NCBI GenBank assembly: GCA_009792885.1
Contig: WMCF01000023.1
Coordinates: 12,422,013-12,486,012, forward strand
Source: Eremophila alpestris peregrina
Taxonomy: Eukaryota > Chordata > Aves > Passeriformes > Alaudidae
Direction of reading: 5' to 3'
Length of the DNA stretch: 64,000 nt
Translations under genes and position numbers: made by a program
Shown here: positions 23,101 through 34,900 of the stretch, piece by piece
Layout: every line of letters starts with the position of its first letter
How positions within the stretch are numbered: position 1 is the first letter of the stretch
The notes under the pieces: model-generated
What the model saw: only the letters and a program-made list of their open reading frames with translations
Told to the model about the DNA's origin: nothing
Databases searched by the model: none

Positions 23101-24619
23101 TGGCACTGGCTAACTCACTGGGTTTACGGCACAGATTTTTCTGCACTGGCTTTCTGGTTGCAGTCATAAAAACTGACATTAAGCCACTCCTTTTATAACC
23201 TGTTCCACTTGTCACCCAGTCCCACCTACTCAAGCAAATGGCAGAACACCAAACTGCAGGTGCATCCCAAGTCATCTCTCAGGGCCATGTCATATGGTTA
23301 CACACCGACATTATTTCCTGAGATGGAGCAAACTCAAAACCTGATTTTAAATAAAGTGTGATTTCACCTTGTTAAGAAATGCACCTTCCCCAACACTGCC
23401 ATGTTGTATCAATGTACTGCTTCACCCAGGGGTAATGGCAGATTAAAAAGTGGCAGCTCATGTGCTTTTGCTGGCCATAGTTTTCTCCCACACTTTCCTT
23501 ACCTCTGGCTAAAATGTTTCTGTGGTCACCCACAGGCTCAGCTGCTAAGCTCACAGAGGCAAGAGCCCTCTACATATGGAAGCCCTGACCAGACCAAGCT
23601 CTGAGGCCACAGCAGGAGCCACCACACTCTGTGCCACTGCCTCCTCCTCCCAGCCAGCTGGAAGAAGATGAGAATTTCCATCTCTCTTGTCCTTCTTCCT
23701 TCTTAAAGTGGAATTTCAAGGAACTGTGTCAAGCCAACAGTCTGGGACAAAGACAAAAAAAAACCCCCAAAAAAACCCAAACAAAAAACCCAACAAAAAA
23801 AGCACATCCAGGAACACCCTGGAATTTCCTAGTGATTGCTGATAGCAGATGAAAGCCCTGAAGAACAGCATCATTGATTACAATGATTAATGTTTCTTTC
23901 CATGTGAATACTACCGAAAGAGGACAGACTGTGTGCCTTGAGAGAGCAACATTCCTTTGTCTTGCTCATCTGCCCCTTGTGAAGACCTTTATCTGTTTTT
24001 CAAATCCAAAAATGGCTCATAAGAAAATAAGTCCTCCCAGCCTCACAGGTTGTGTCATTATTCTAAGCTTGTCCTCTGAAGGTTGGTCAAAATTAAACCG
24101 ACAATACTTCAGGTCTTTCCCCTCCCATTTATTCCTCTCACTGCTAAGGGGACCCCATTTTAATTATTATTTAGGAAAAGACAGCTGCTTCCTGTTTGTA
24201 TCATTAATTTATTTTGTTTCCTGAAGGGAAGCTTTGGTGAAAAGAATCTCTGGATAGCTGGAACGTCTTACAAAATATCACTGGCTGCACGGGCCAAGGT
24301 TAAATACAATAGCTAGGTTTATTTTTAAATGATTATTATTTTTCTAAATCCATGCCAAAGCTGAGACTAAAATTCTAGCACACATAACTAAGCTTTTACA
24401 GTAAATTCTGCCTTTCCTACAAAACTCCCCAGAAGGGAGACAGACATTCTTAGTTACAACAAAAGCTAAAACACCAATTTCCCTCCAACTATTATGAAAA
24501 CCAAGGCCAGAGGGAGATGAGGTGCGGTTCCCTTTCTCCAGTTTCTCAAAACCTCATGCTCTGGTGAATTTGATATGCTGAAATCATTCCTGGCCGTCAC
24601 GATATCCTTCCACAATGAG
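20166..24619. other. Noncoding interval
   Basis: No gene recognised. A18 homopolymer at 21421-21438. An A/C-rich low-complexity run lies at 23753-23804. Nothing else stands out. Confidence 0.6.
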
Positions 24620-25495
24620 ATGAGTGGCTCAGTGTGCAGTGAATGTTATTTATGCCAATTTTAACAAGGTTTGCAACACTGTGTCCTATAACATTCTTAC
24701 AGACAAATTGATGGAATATGGATGATATAAATGGATGGTGAGGTGGATTGAAATCTGGCTGAAGGGCTGGGATCAAAGGGCTGGGATCAGTGGCATGTAG
24801 CCCATCTGTAGGCCAGTCACCTAGGGGCTGATACTGAGGCTGGCACTGTTTAAAGTTCCTCATTAATGACCTGGATAATGAGTCTGAGGACACCCTTGGC
24901 AAGTTACAGAAACAGAGCACATGGTTGTGGTGCCATTCAGAGGGACTTCAGGAGGCTGGAGGTATGGGTCAACAGGAGTCTCACAATGTTTAAAGGGGAA
25001 TGTGATGTCCTGAACATGGAGAAGGATAACCTCAGACAGAAGTATGGACTGGGAGATGATCAGCCAGCTGGAAAACAGCTCTGCAGAAAAAGACCTTGAT
25101 GTCCTGGTGCACAAGAAGCTGGCCATCAACCAACAACATGGCCTCAAGGCAAAGATGCCAAAATCATTCTGGGCTTCATTATGAAGAGCACTGCCAGGAG
25201 GTCTAGGGAGGTTGTCCAACCCTGGAGAGCTGTGTCCAGTTCTGGGTGTCCCAGTACAAAACATGGATGTGCTGGAACAAGCTCAGCAAAGAGCCCTAAA
25301 GATGATTAAGGGATTGCAGCATATATCATGCGGGGAGGGACTGGGAGAGCTGTAACTGATGAGCCCAGAGAAGAGAAAGGTCAGGGCAATCTTATCACTG
25401 TGTATAAATATCTGATGGAGGAGGAAAGATGGAGACAGACTCTTCCCAGTGATGCCCAGTGGCAGGATAAGAGGCCATGGAAACAAGCTCTTCTA
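24620..25495 (+). mobile_element. CR1 LINE, partial RT plus 3' UTR, plus orientation
   Basis: The first part retains reverse-transcriptase remnants in broken frames (equivalent of AFDTVSHNIL..DKL at about 24655-24700, then a WTVRWIENWL-like stretch). The rest follows the CR1 3' region: 'gatgtcctggtgcacaagaagctg', 'gagctgtgtccagttctggg', 'gagccctaaagatgattaaggg', 'tcttatcactgtgtataaatatctgatggag'. A 14-bp internal tandem duplication lies at about 24762-24789. Several stops; not active. No intact 3' tail. Confidence 0.9.
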
Positions 25496-28400
25496 GACTG
25501 ACAGTGAGACACAACTCATACCACCAATGCCATCCTTGACTACATGAGGAGCTGTGAGCTTTGCACCAAGTCAGGTCTGTTACAGCATTTTTGGAGGCTG
25601 TTAAGACTGACTGTCTCTACGCTGTCCACCCAGCCCCCATTCACCATCTCACTGTTCTGGTCTCATCCCTTCCATTTGTCTTAGCTGAGAGGCGCCCACT
25701 GGCCCTGGAAGCCTCTCTGCTGTCCAGTCTTCCTGCTGGGAGGAATTATTTGGCACCAGCACTATAGATCTTTTCACAAGACCAAAGAATATGAGAGGTT
25801 TTATTTAATGCACATGAAGTAACCCCTTGCCCCCCGCCCTGTTTTTTCTGGTTTCTTTCTTGTGTTTGGTTCTCTCCTTCACTAGGAGCTTTCACATGCC
25901 AAGTTGCTTTGATGGAAACCACTACTTGAGAAAGAAAAATTGTACGAGCTCTTTCTTCTACTCCCTCTTCCTATACCGAGAATGGCTTAAAACTGAATAA
26001 TGAGCATTTGTTTTCTTAGAAGTGTATTTAACACTGCAAATTCAGACATGGGAGGCAGGTTATGATAAGATACACCCCAAAGAATGGTGCTGAAAACACT
26101 TAATAACAAAGTGGACAAGGTTTTACACATAGGGAAAGCTACACTTTATTCCTTGCACATCAAGTGACTAAAAAATGACCGAGGATTTACTGCACCCTTC
26201 CCTGGCTAAATAACTTCATCTTGAAGTGAACGGTTAGTTTGGCAAAGTTAAAAGCTACTGAAAAGCAACCTTTTAGGAAAAGTACCAGATAACTTTTGGT
26301 GTAAGCTAAGATTGCTGACAGCAAGCCAGTGCAGGATTTCCAGCAGAAAGTGATTGCTGCACATGGGCTTGCGTAGAGGAAGAAAAGGTGGAATGAGCAA
26401 TGTGCTGGAGAAGGCACATCCTCCTACGCCACAAAAACGTGGCACCCTTGGGCTGCACATGACGAGCAGCATGAATGAATGAGTGCCGCAACCACACACA
26501 GATTTAACTTCTGTCACATCCCAGGATTTCTTCCCCCAGGAAAGAAATAATATTACAATGTGCATTAATGAGCATTCTGTGCAGGCAAGAACCAGTGTTT
26601 ACAATTGTGACTGAATCTGAGGTTGGTCCCCCAAGGACTAACTGCAACCAGTTGCGATGGTTCCCAGCGTTGTCTGGAAGCTGGTTAACACATACAGTGC
26701 TGCTACAACATTTCCCAACTGCCCCCATGTCCAAGGCTGGGCTCCCACTCCGCTGCTGCAGCTGACTGAGGCACAGCCCTGGAATTATAAAAGACTTGAG
26801 CTTTATTTTTTCTCCAGGAGATGGGCGGGAGATTTTTGATGGTACTATTTCCTGCTGGATGGACAGAATTTAGAAGAAAAATAAAACTTTAACCTCTTCA
26901 CTCAACTATAGTGAGAAGACAATCTCACCATTGGGCAAGGTTTATTCTGCTGGGAAGCTCAGGCTATTCCCATGCTGGGTATAACACAAGGTCAACAGCA
27001 GCAGTCTCCAGGAATATTAATCTTTCACCCCTCAGACTGTGCCATGGGTAATTAATCACTTGATTGCATAACTTCTTGTAAGACAGGAAAAATAAGCTGC
27101 CTTTGCCAGCTTTTTGGACAAGCTATTTCACATACATTTGAACTTTCTTCCAGTACTTGTTGGGTTTTGATTGCAATGAATGAATTCTATCCAAAGCCTT
27201 TCCCAGCCGTGGAAGAACAAGACAGAATGGAGGCGCACAGTGTCCCAGTGCAACACTGGGGAGTGGGTCACTGTGGTGTTTTGAGGGATCTGTCTGGCCT
27301 CCCAATGGGTGGGGAAAGGTACAGCATCCAGCTGAGCAGCTCAGCCCAGGGGGAATAGCAGAGCACCACATTACCCTGTGTTTTACATCTGTATGCAATT
27401 GAAAGCAGGATCTGTCCGAGTTGCTGCTGACCCCAGAGAGCTGCAACTTGCTTAAGAGCAAGGAAATTGTGGAGTTTAATCCTAGAAAGTGAAGTTGTGT
27501 TTTGCTAGGATCACCTGGGACAAACCACTATGATAGGTCCAGCTGCAGGAGGACTTCAGGCCCTGGAAATCGTGTAAGGCTGTGAGGGGTGTTGAGCCAA
27601 GCGCATTGCTGGAGTGGTTGAATATCAGCTAATCCCATCTCCCCAACATGCTGCAGGACTCTATCTTTCTTTCTACATCTAAATGGCTGTAAGAAACCAA
27701 GGTTTTCTTTAAAAATATTTTATATGAGGTGGTAATGAAATTGGAAACAGTGATCCAAGGCTGCCTCATGCTCACAAGGACCACTCCCATAAACCAGCTT
27801 GCTTCTAACCTTGAGCCTCTAACACTGCATGAAGGTGAAGGCATTTCCTGACTGCCTCAATGCTGGTGGCACCCTTCAGCAGCTCTGAGCATTTCACCAC
27901 CCCACTGCTGCCTCCCAAAGCAGGTGATGGCCACCCTTTGGCTCTTTGGATTACTCCTGTTAAATATTTGGTGAAGCTTCCCATTTACCATCTGAGTGGC
28001 TCAGAACATTTGCTTCCTGTACTACCTTGGCTTAATGGTGATACATGGCGACATGGAAGCAGTAATGAGTTAAGTATTCTCCTGATTCCTAAAGTGGAGG
28101 GTTCTCAGTCACACACTGAAAAAATATTTAGTGGCCACAAGAACCAGAACTAGATGAGACTGATGGATGTAAGCACCATTCCTTAACAGGTCCTGGAAAA
28201 GCATTCAGGAAGCTTGGTTTGAAAGTGCTCCTGTAAAGATCACTTCTTTGGCTCTAGGCAGCCATTTGGCAAAACCTGACTAATTTCCCTGTATTTTGTG
28301 ATCCTTGCAGGAAAGATGTTAATAAAGTGGGTGCCTTAGATATGGCTGTACAAGGCTACTTCTTGCTCCAAGTGCTACAGGTGACACATGGGGAACTGGC

Positions 28401-30349
28401 ACAGTGAAATGCAGTTTTCCAAAGCCACAGTTACTGGGGACAAGAGAATAGAGCAGAAATCCCATGCACATGTAGTCGCACTGCAGATGCTACTGTAGAG
28501 GGTCATGCTTGCAGCTCATCTGCTTAACCTAAGGCTCCCCAATCATCTCTGGAAGAAAGGAGGCAGAGAGCAGCTCCTCACTTGATCAGGGCACCAGAGA
28601 CGTCTGAGAAACATCCTACAGCTTTTTAGCTGGTTGCTCTGCCTTATGCTTCATGGAAAAAACCCATCAATTAAGCAAGCTGTGATGAGAGTTCTGATAT
28701 ATTCCCGGCCACGCACAGTAACTTTTCTCCTCACTGTGCAATGTGTGGCCAGCAGTGGGTCATGCTCCATCTGGCCACACTTAAAGGGCTATCAGGAATA
28801 GGTCACCCACATGAATTTCCTCCAACTCTGATGTTGCACCAATGTAATGACATGACGCTGCTGAAACACAGACAAATTAAAACCAAGGCCAGGCGCAGCT
28901 ATTCCCCAGGTACCTTTCACATGAATAAACAAGATAAAGTCTGGGAAGGAAAGCACAGGAAATGGTTCTATTTACAGCATGATCACACATCTTCCAAAAG
29001 CAACTGAGCCAGCTGGACAACTTGCTATCTTGAACCACTCTCCCTGCTGCAGGATGCTGCCCCTTCAGATTGGTTGGCAAGGAAGTGAAAGTAGCTCAGA
29101 AAGCAACCGCCCAGGCAGTTCAGACCTCAAAAAGGATCATAATTTCCAACAGGCAATGGTGAGATGCAGGTGAGGACAGAAAAGAGGGGCTGGTGCCTTC
29201 AGCCAAATGGTGAGTAACACAGCAGGCAACTGGAGGATTTTGAGACAGCAGGAAAAGAACCAGTAGGAACCAGTTCACCCAAATATCTCATGGCTCATGG
29301 ACCATGAAGCATTCCAGTTTCCATCTGTGGAAACCTTGCTGCCAGCTCAGCTTCCTGGAAGGAGAATCTGCTTTAACCAAGGTTTAGCTACTCCCATGAC
29401 AGGCAATGCAGAACCAGCTTAGGTCTGAACTTAGGAGGTTCAAAGTAACTGCAAAACTCCTCGCGAAATAGTATTTCATACTCACTTGATAAAAGTGAAT
29501 ATGCACTTGATAAGTGCAAAAAAGCCATACTCATCATCTTCCTTACTTTCTCCACTACTACAAGAGGAGAAGAAAAGAGGAACAGCATAGTTTGATCAGC
29601 TGGAGGAGATCACCTTATCATGACCAGCTACAGAGGCTTTGGGATAATATGCCACAGATGAGTACAAATCAGCTAATTTACATCAAAAGTAATAGAGTAT
29701 CTAAGCTGAACAATCCAAGGATTTTGTTTTCTTAAGCAAAATTCAAATAGACAGCTGAAGGTGAGGTCACTGCTGTGTGCCATCCTTACATCCAACAAAG
29801 CTGGTTTTCAGCAAGGTGTCCACCAACACCAGGCTACCATCAGGAGCAACTACATTTTTTCCTAGCTAATTGCAAATCAAACACTCAATTTTGATAAAAT
29901 AAAGGTTAAATCATCCTGGATTTTGCACGTGTGCGACAGAGTTCGGACGTGTGAGTGTAGGCAGGAATTATTGAGGAAAAGTAAGCAAGGAAACCTTCAG
30001 GTTGTATAATACCTGGAGTCTGTGAGTTAACATGAGACTGCTGCTGCCTCTTGTATTTAAAATTTTCCTGAGCAACTTTGTAAAGCATTGATGGAATAGG
30101 GGAAGATTTTGCTTTTCTCATTTACAGGACAGCTCAGCCAACAAGGCAATGGAATTAGTGGCTTTGGTGGGACACTTGCTGCCCACAGCAGTGTGCCAGA
30201 AACAAAAATATCTGTGGAGTCCACTTTGGATGTGAGAAGGGAGGCTTGTGAGTGTAATGCTTGTGGCTAAAGGTGATGATGCAGTGCTGACTTTTCTGAT
30301 TTTTTTCCTTCGCTCAACTCTCCCCTCCAAGATGGTTGCAAAGAAATTC
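25496..30349. other. Noncoding interval
   Basis: No gene, recognisable repeat or strong composition change seen. Only short chance ORFs are present. Confidence 0.6.
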
Positions 30350-31940
30350 CAAACTCCTTGCTGAAAATGCTAAGGCACATGGGGAACAGGGGGGTGATTC
30401 GAGACAGCCTGCACAGCTTCTCCAAGGGGAAGCCCTGCCTGACCAATATTGGGCCCTTCTGTGATGGAGCAACTACAGCAATAGACAAGGGAAGGGATAC
30501 AGTGTCATTTATCTGGACTTCTGTAAAGCCTTTGACATGGTCCCCCACAACATCCTTCTCTTTAAACTGGAGAGAGATGGATTTGATGAGTGGACTGTTA
30601 GATGAATAAGAAGATGATTGTATGGTCACATCAATGGCTCAGAGTCCCAATGGACACAGTGGCAAGTAATGTCCCACAGGGGTCTGTAGGGGACAAGTGT
30701 TATTTAATAGCATCTTATATGACACTGGTGAAGAGGTCATGTTCTGGGATTCATCAAGAGAATCACGGCCAGGAGGTTGAGGCAGGTGATTCTTCCCATC
30801 CACTCTAGTGATATTCCACCTGGAATGCTGCATCCAGCTCTGGGGTCCCCAGCACAGAAAAGACATGGGCTTATTGGAACAAGTCCAAATGAAGGCCACC
30901 AAGTTAATTAGAGGGATGGAGCACCTCTCCTATGAGGAAAGGCTGAGGAAATTTAGGTTGTTCAACCTGAAAAGGAGAAGGCTTTGAGATGAACTAATTA
31001 CAGCCTTCCAGTACCTGAAGGGAGCCTACAGGAAGGATGGAAAGGGACTTTTCTTTAGAAGAGAATGTAGAGAGAGGACAAGGGCAATGGCTTCAAACTT
31101 AAAGAGAGTAGATTTACATTAGATATTAGCAAAACATTGTTTACTTGGAAGATGGTGAGATGTGGTTATCAAGACAGTCAAAACACACAAAGTGCTTCTT
31201 TAAAAACTTTCAGAGGGCTCAAGTATCAGGACTTTATTACCTATAACTCTTTCATACTTATCCAGAAGACTTCATACACCAACACCTTGTTATTCAACAG
31301 TCTCTATCCTGCTTCCTAAAGGCACCTCCTAGCAGCTCTCAGGGTCTGTCCATTTATGCCAGCAACTCATCAGTCAGTCAGTCACTTAGTTCCCTTCTTC
31401 TCTCTTCCTTCTACACATCTGACCAGCTCCTTCCTGTCCCTGGCACAAAGCCTTACCTTATCTGTCCCTTGCACAGCCTCCTGTCCCTGGGTCTTCACAG
31501 CACAGCAGCAGACTCCATGTGACTCCAACTGAGATTCCAATGGAGCTGCAACTGGAACTGAGCCCCCTCCCAGCCAGCTCACTCTTTATCACACCCATAG
31601 CTGGGAGAACAAGGCTGTTCCCACTCTTAGATAATAACACAGCTGCAATATATCGGCCACAAGACTACCTTTAGTACCAACTCTCTTTTTCTCTTCACTC
31701 TTTATCTATCTTACCACAGTGAGACACTGGAACAGGTTGCACAGAGAAGTTGTGGAGAAGTTGCTGATGGGGCTTCACTTACAGCCCCATCACTAGAAGT
31801 GTTTGAGTCCAGGCTGGATGGATTCTGAGCCACCTGCTGTAGTGGAAGGAGTCCCTGTCCACAGCAGGGGGGTTTGGAACTAGATGATCTTTAGGGTCTC
31901 TTCCAACCCAAACCATTCTACATTCTATTATTCTCTAGGT
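30350..31940 (+). mobile_element. CR1 LINE, RT fragment plus 3' end, interrupted by an LTR
   Basis: At 30370-30610 the frame reads MGNRGVIRDSLHSF...KPCLTN, the conserved CR1 RT start, then drifts out of frame. At about 30680-30740 the sequence jumps from the RT 'vpqgsv' region to the CR1 3' region, so most of the RT C terminus is deleted. The 3' part (30760-31160 and 31719-31940) follows the bird CR1 consensus and ends 'gatctttagggtctcttccaacccaaaccattctac' plus ATTCTATTATTCT tail repeats. A 558-bp solo LTR sits at 31161-31718. Confidence 0.93.
31161..31718 (-). mobile_element. Solo LTR of an endogenous retrovirus, inserted in CR1
   Basis: Boundaries are exact: the insert starts TGTGGT and ends ACCACA (a 6-bp perfect inverted terminal repeat with TG...CA ends) and is flanked by a 6-bp target duplication GTGAGA (31155-31160 and 31719-31724). 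Removing it restores the CR1 sequence '...gtgagacactgg'. On the minus strand an AATAAA lies at about 31228-31233, roughly 70 nt from the LTR 3' end, which sets the orientation. The 6-bp duplication fits class II (beta-like) avian ERVs. No internal viral genes remain. Confidence 0.9.
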
Positions 31941-34900
31941 TATTAATGTCTAAATACCTGCAAAACATTTTCACTGCTACCTGTTTACTAGGAAATGGAA
32001 AAGAAACCTCTCAATATTACTTCCAACTCAGACAAGATGAAGATGGGTAACCCCTTTTCAGGACAGTGTTTTAGCTTCAGTGGATTTTGAGATTGTGTTT
32101 ACTTTCTATGCTAATTAGCTTGCTTTGTTTGACCTTCTAACAGGTACTTTTCCCACTCCTCCTAGAATTTTGGCATTTTTGTGAAGGATTTGACATAAAA
32201 ACTAAGGAGGATGTGAAGACTCATTTTCACAGACCTGCTGTAACTAGATCACATGGCATCATAAAAGTTTTCCTCTCCCATGGATTGCATGGAGTGGAGA
32301 AGTGTGTTATGTGATGATTTAAAAGACCTAAATAAATTGTTTCTCCAACAAGACCTTCAAAGTGTTACTATACCAGCAAAGGGCTGTCCAGGTCATGATT
32401 GTCACTGCTAGTTTCCATTTTTTAGGCAAAACTTATCACTAGCAGTGGAACTCATGAAGGTAGGAGTTCCATGAACATCTTTCCAGGGATACAATTATTA
32501 TTTTACCACCTATATATTCTAGGCCAGACAGTTGAAAATAATAGGAAAAAAGAAGCCCCTCCAGGAACTTTGCTCAAAATGAGCCAGTTGCTGGGAAGAC
32601 ATTAGTGTACTGGGCTGGATGGGTGAGATGTGGATTTGGCTGCAGAAATGACCAAGAAGAACCAATATTTTGTTTGGGAAATGTTGAAGTCACACGTTTG
32701 GTTGGAAACACTGTCCCTCCAGTTTTTCTGCGAGGTGCCATTAACCCTGCCACTCTTCACACCCCTGTCCATGCCCAGTTGAACTGCAGGCCAAACCTGC
32801 AAGTTGAATGGAGAATAGCTGTGCAACAGCATGAGGAATTGGCCAGGATGCAGTGTCCTCTGCTAGCTTGGCCACGTGGTCCTAGTTTACAAGTCTCAGG
32901 GTCTTTAAGTGACTCTACTGGCTTTAGCAACACAATCTTCTGGAAAAGAAAATGAATTTAGCCCACCAACATGATTTTCACAGTGCAGCTGCTTCCAATA
33001 GCCACTGCTTGCTACTCACTAAAGGGCTTCAGAAAAGAAAAGGTCACGTGGGTGACCTATTCCAGAAAAGAAACCAACACCTGTTTCTTGACCCAGAGCT
33101 TTGGATGTCCGTAAGACAAAATTTGTCACAAAACTGTTGTGATGCCAATCAAGGGAGACCTAGAATCTAATTGTAACCCTGTCATGTGTTCCCACTGTAA
33201 TATCCCTCACCACACCAGGGTGCGGTGCCTTCGCTTTCAGCCCTTCATGTGCCAGGAAAAATTGAGGCAAGAAGAGTAAAAATAAGCATTAAACATAGGA
33301 CAATTGTTGTCATTGCATGTCAGCAACTTCACTTCCCAGCTGCTGTGGAGATGGCACATGGAGGAGACTTGCACTGTCCCACAGCCAGTTTTGCATCACT
33401 TTGTAGATGGATGTATTTTCTCTAGATTGACTCCATGTTTTTTCAAGGAGAGAGTTTCTGTTTGCCTAAATGCTTCTGAAGCCTGTGCAGACCATCCTGT
33501 CTGCCCCAGTGCTCACATATACACTCACATCGCTACTCAAAACACCTTGCAGACAGCACAGCTTCTGTAGCACCAGGGAGAACTTCGTGTGATGGGCTTC
33601 CAAAACTTTAAACCCAATCTGAGCAGCCTGCCTACCAGCAATTAGTCTTTGACACAAATGACTATGGGTTGTCCTAATCAGTCAGCTATCCTACCATGCT
33701 CTGGCTATCAGTGCACAGTCAGTGCATCTGCAGCCACTGGAAAAAAAAAATTAGCTCTGAATTCTTTTCAGCAGCTGCAAGGAGTTGGATTGGCCAGCAA
33801 AAGATGAAGTCTCCACTAGGTCAGTCATTTATTTTTCTTTTTGCAAACTGTGTGTTAAAAATGCTTTCCCACCCAAGGGGGCTTCATACAAGGGAAAAGT
33901 AAAGCTAACTTACAACTTCTTAAAAATAGGACACAGCATTTTATATTTTTTTCATTCCCCCAATACTGTGCAGAGCTACCCCACCCACATGAAACTGTTG
34001 TCTGATTCACTCTCATGTCTCACTTGGAGAGAAGCTTTCCACCAGCAGGGGCATCTGGTCAAGAACATGATATTCAGGGTGGTGCTGCCTCTTTACACTT
34101 CAAATCGTTTCAAACAGCTTCATATCTATGACTACAGGGACCTTTGCATACACATAAGCATTGCCAATGGGAGAGACATGTTGTCACATCCTTGCAGTAA
34201 GTAAAGGGATCAGATCTCCTGAAAAATTAGTCTTCTTCGGCCAAGATGACTCAGGGGCTCAAACAATCAGACTTCTTTTCTGTATCAGTTCGTTTGCAGT
34301 GTGACGCTCCTGAGGCAGCAAGTTACCCTCTGCTATTCTGAGAACACACATTTGACCTCTGTTACAGGGGTTTATTGTCAACACATGTCCACTGGGAGCC
34401 TCAGCAACTTCTCCCATTGTCTATTGTCTTATAAACAGGCTTATAAAAGCACTGCAGAAAGTCAATAATGCACCAAAGTGGAAATTGCTGGTAACTCAAA
34501 AGCTTAACTTTCAACTTCTGTGTCTTGCAGTGCTAGGAGAGGCGAGCCAAGGGGGAGGAACATGCAGCTTGCTTTTCTTGATGTCCCTGCGCCTTCACAC
34601 TTGATTGTGTCAGGATGCAGAGCTGCAATGCCACTGCAGGGCTGCTTGATGTGTGGCAAGGAGGAGTCCACTGATGCCAAAAGCATTCTGTGAACTAGGG
34701 TTCTTGGTCTTCAATGGCTTCAAGGGGAAAACTGGAAAAAGAAAAAGAGGAAAGCTGGTGGCAAAGAAGTTTTCTGGCTGACCCTAAAGTGAAGTGTAAT
34801 TTCTTCTTTACCAAAACTCCCAGTGTGTGGCTGAGCTATTGTAGTAAGCACAGAAAAAATTGTGTTTTTGCAGTTAACAACAGTGAAGTCACTCAATTTA

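Noticed and set aside
30118..30902. Overlapping ORFs in the 30 kb region as a gene
   Set aside because: They are decayed CR1 reverse transcriptase and 3' UTR, with stops and frameshifts.
34040..34060. CTCF-like CCACCAGCAGGGGCATCTGG
   Set aside because: It lacks one G of the core and the GGC step of the consensus. A similar near-match at about 17712 is also off by one base. No cluster of true sites is visible.
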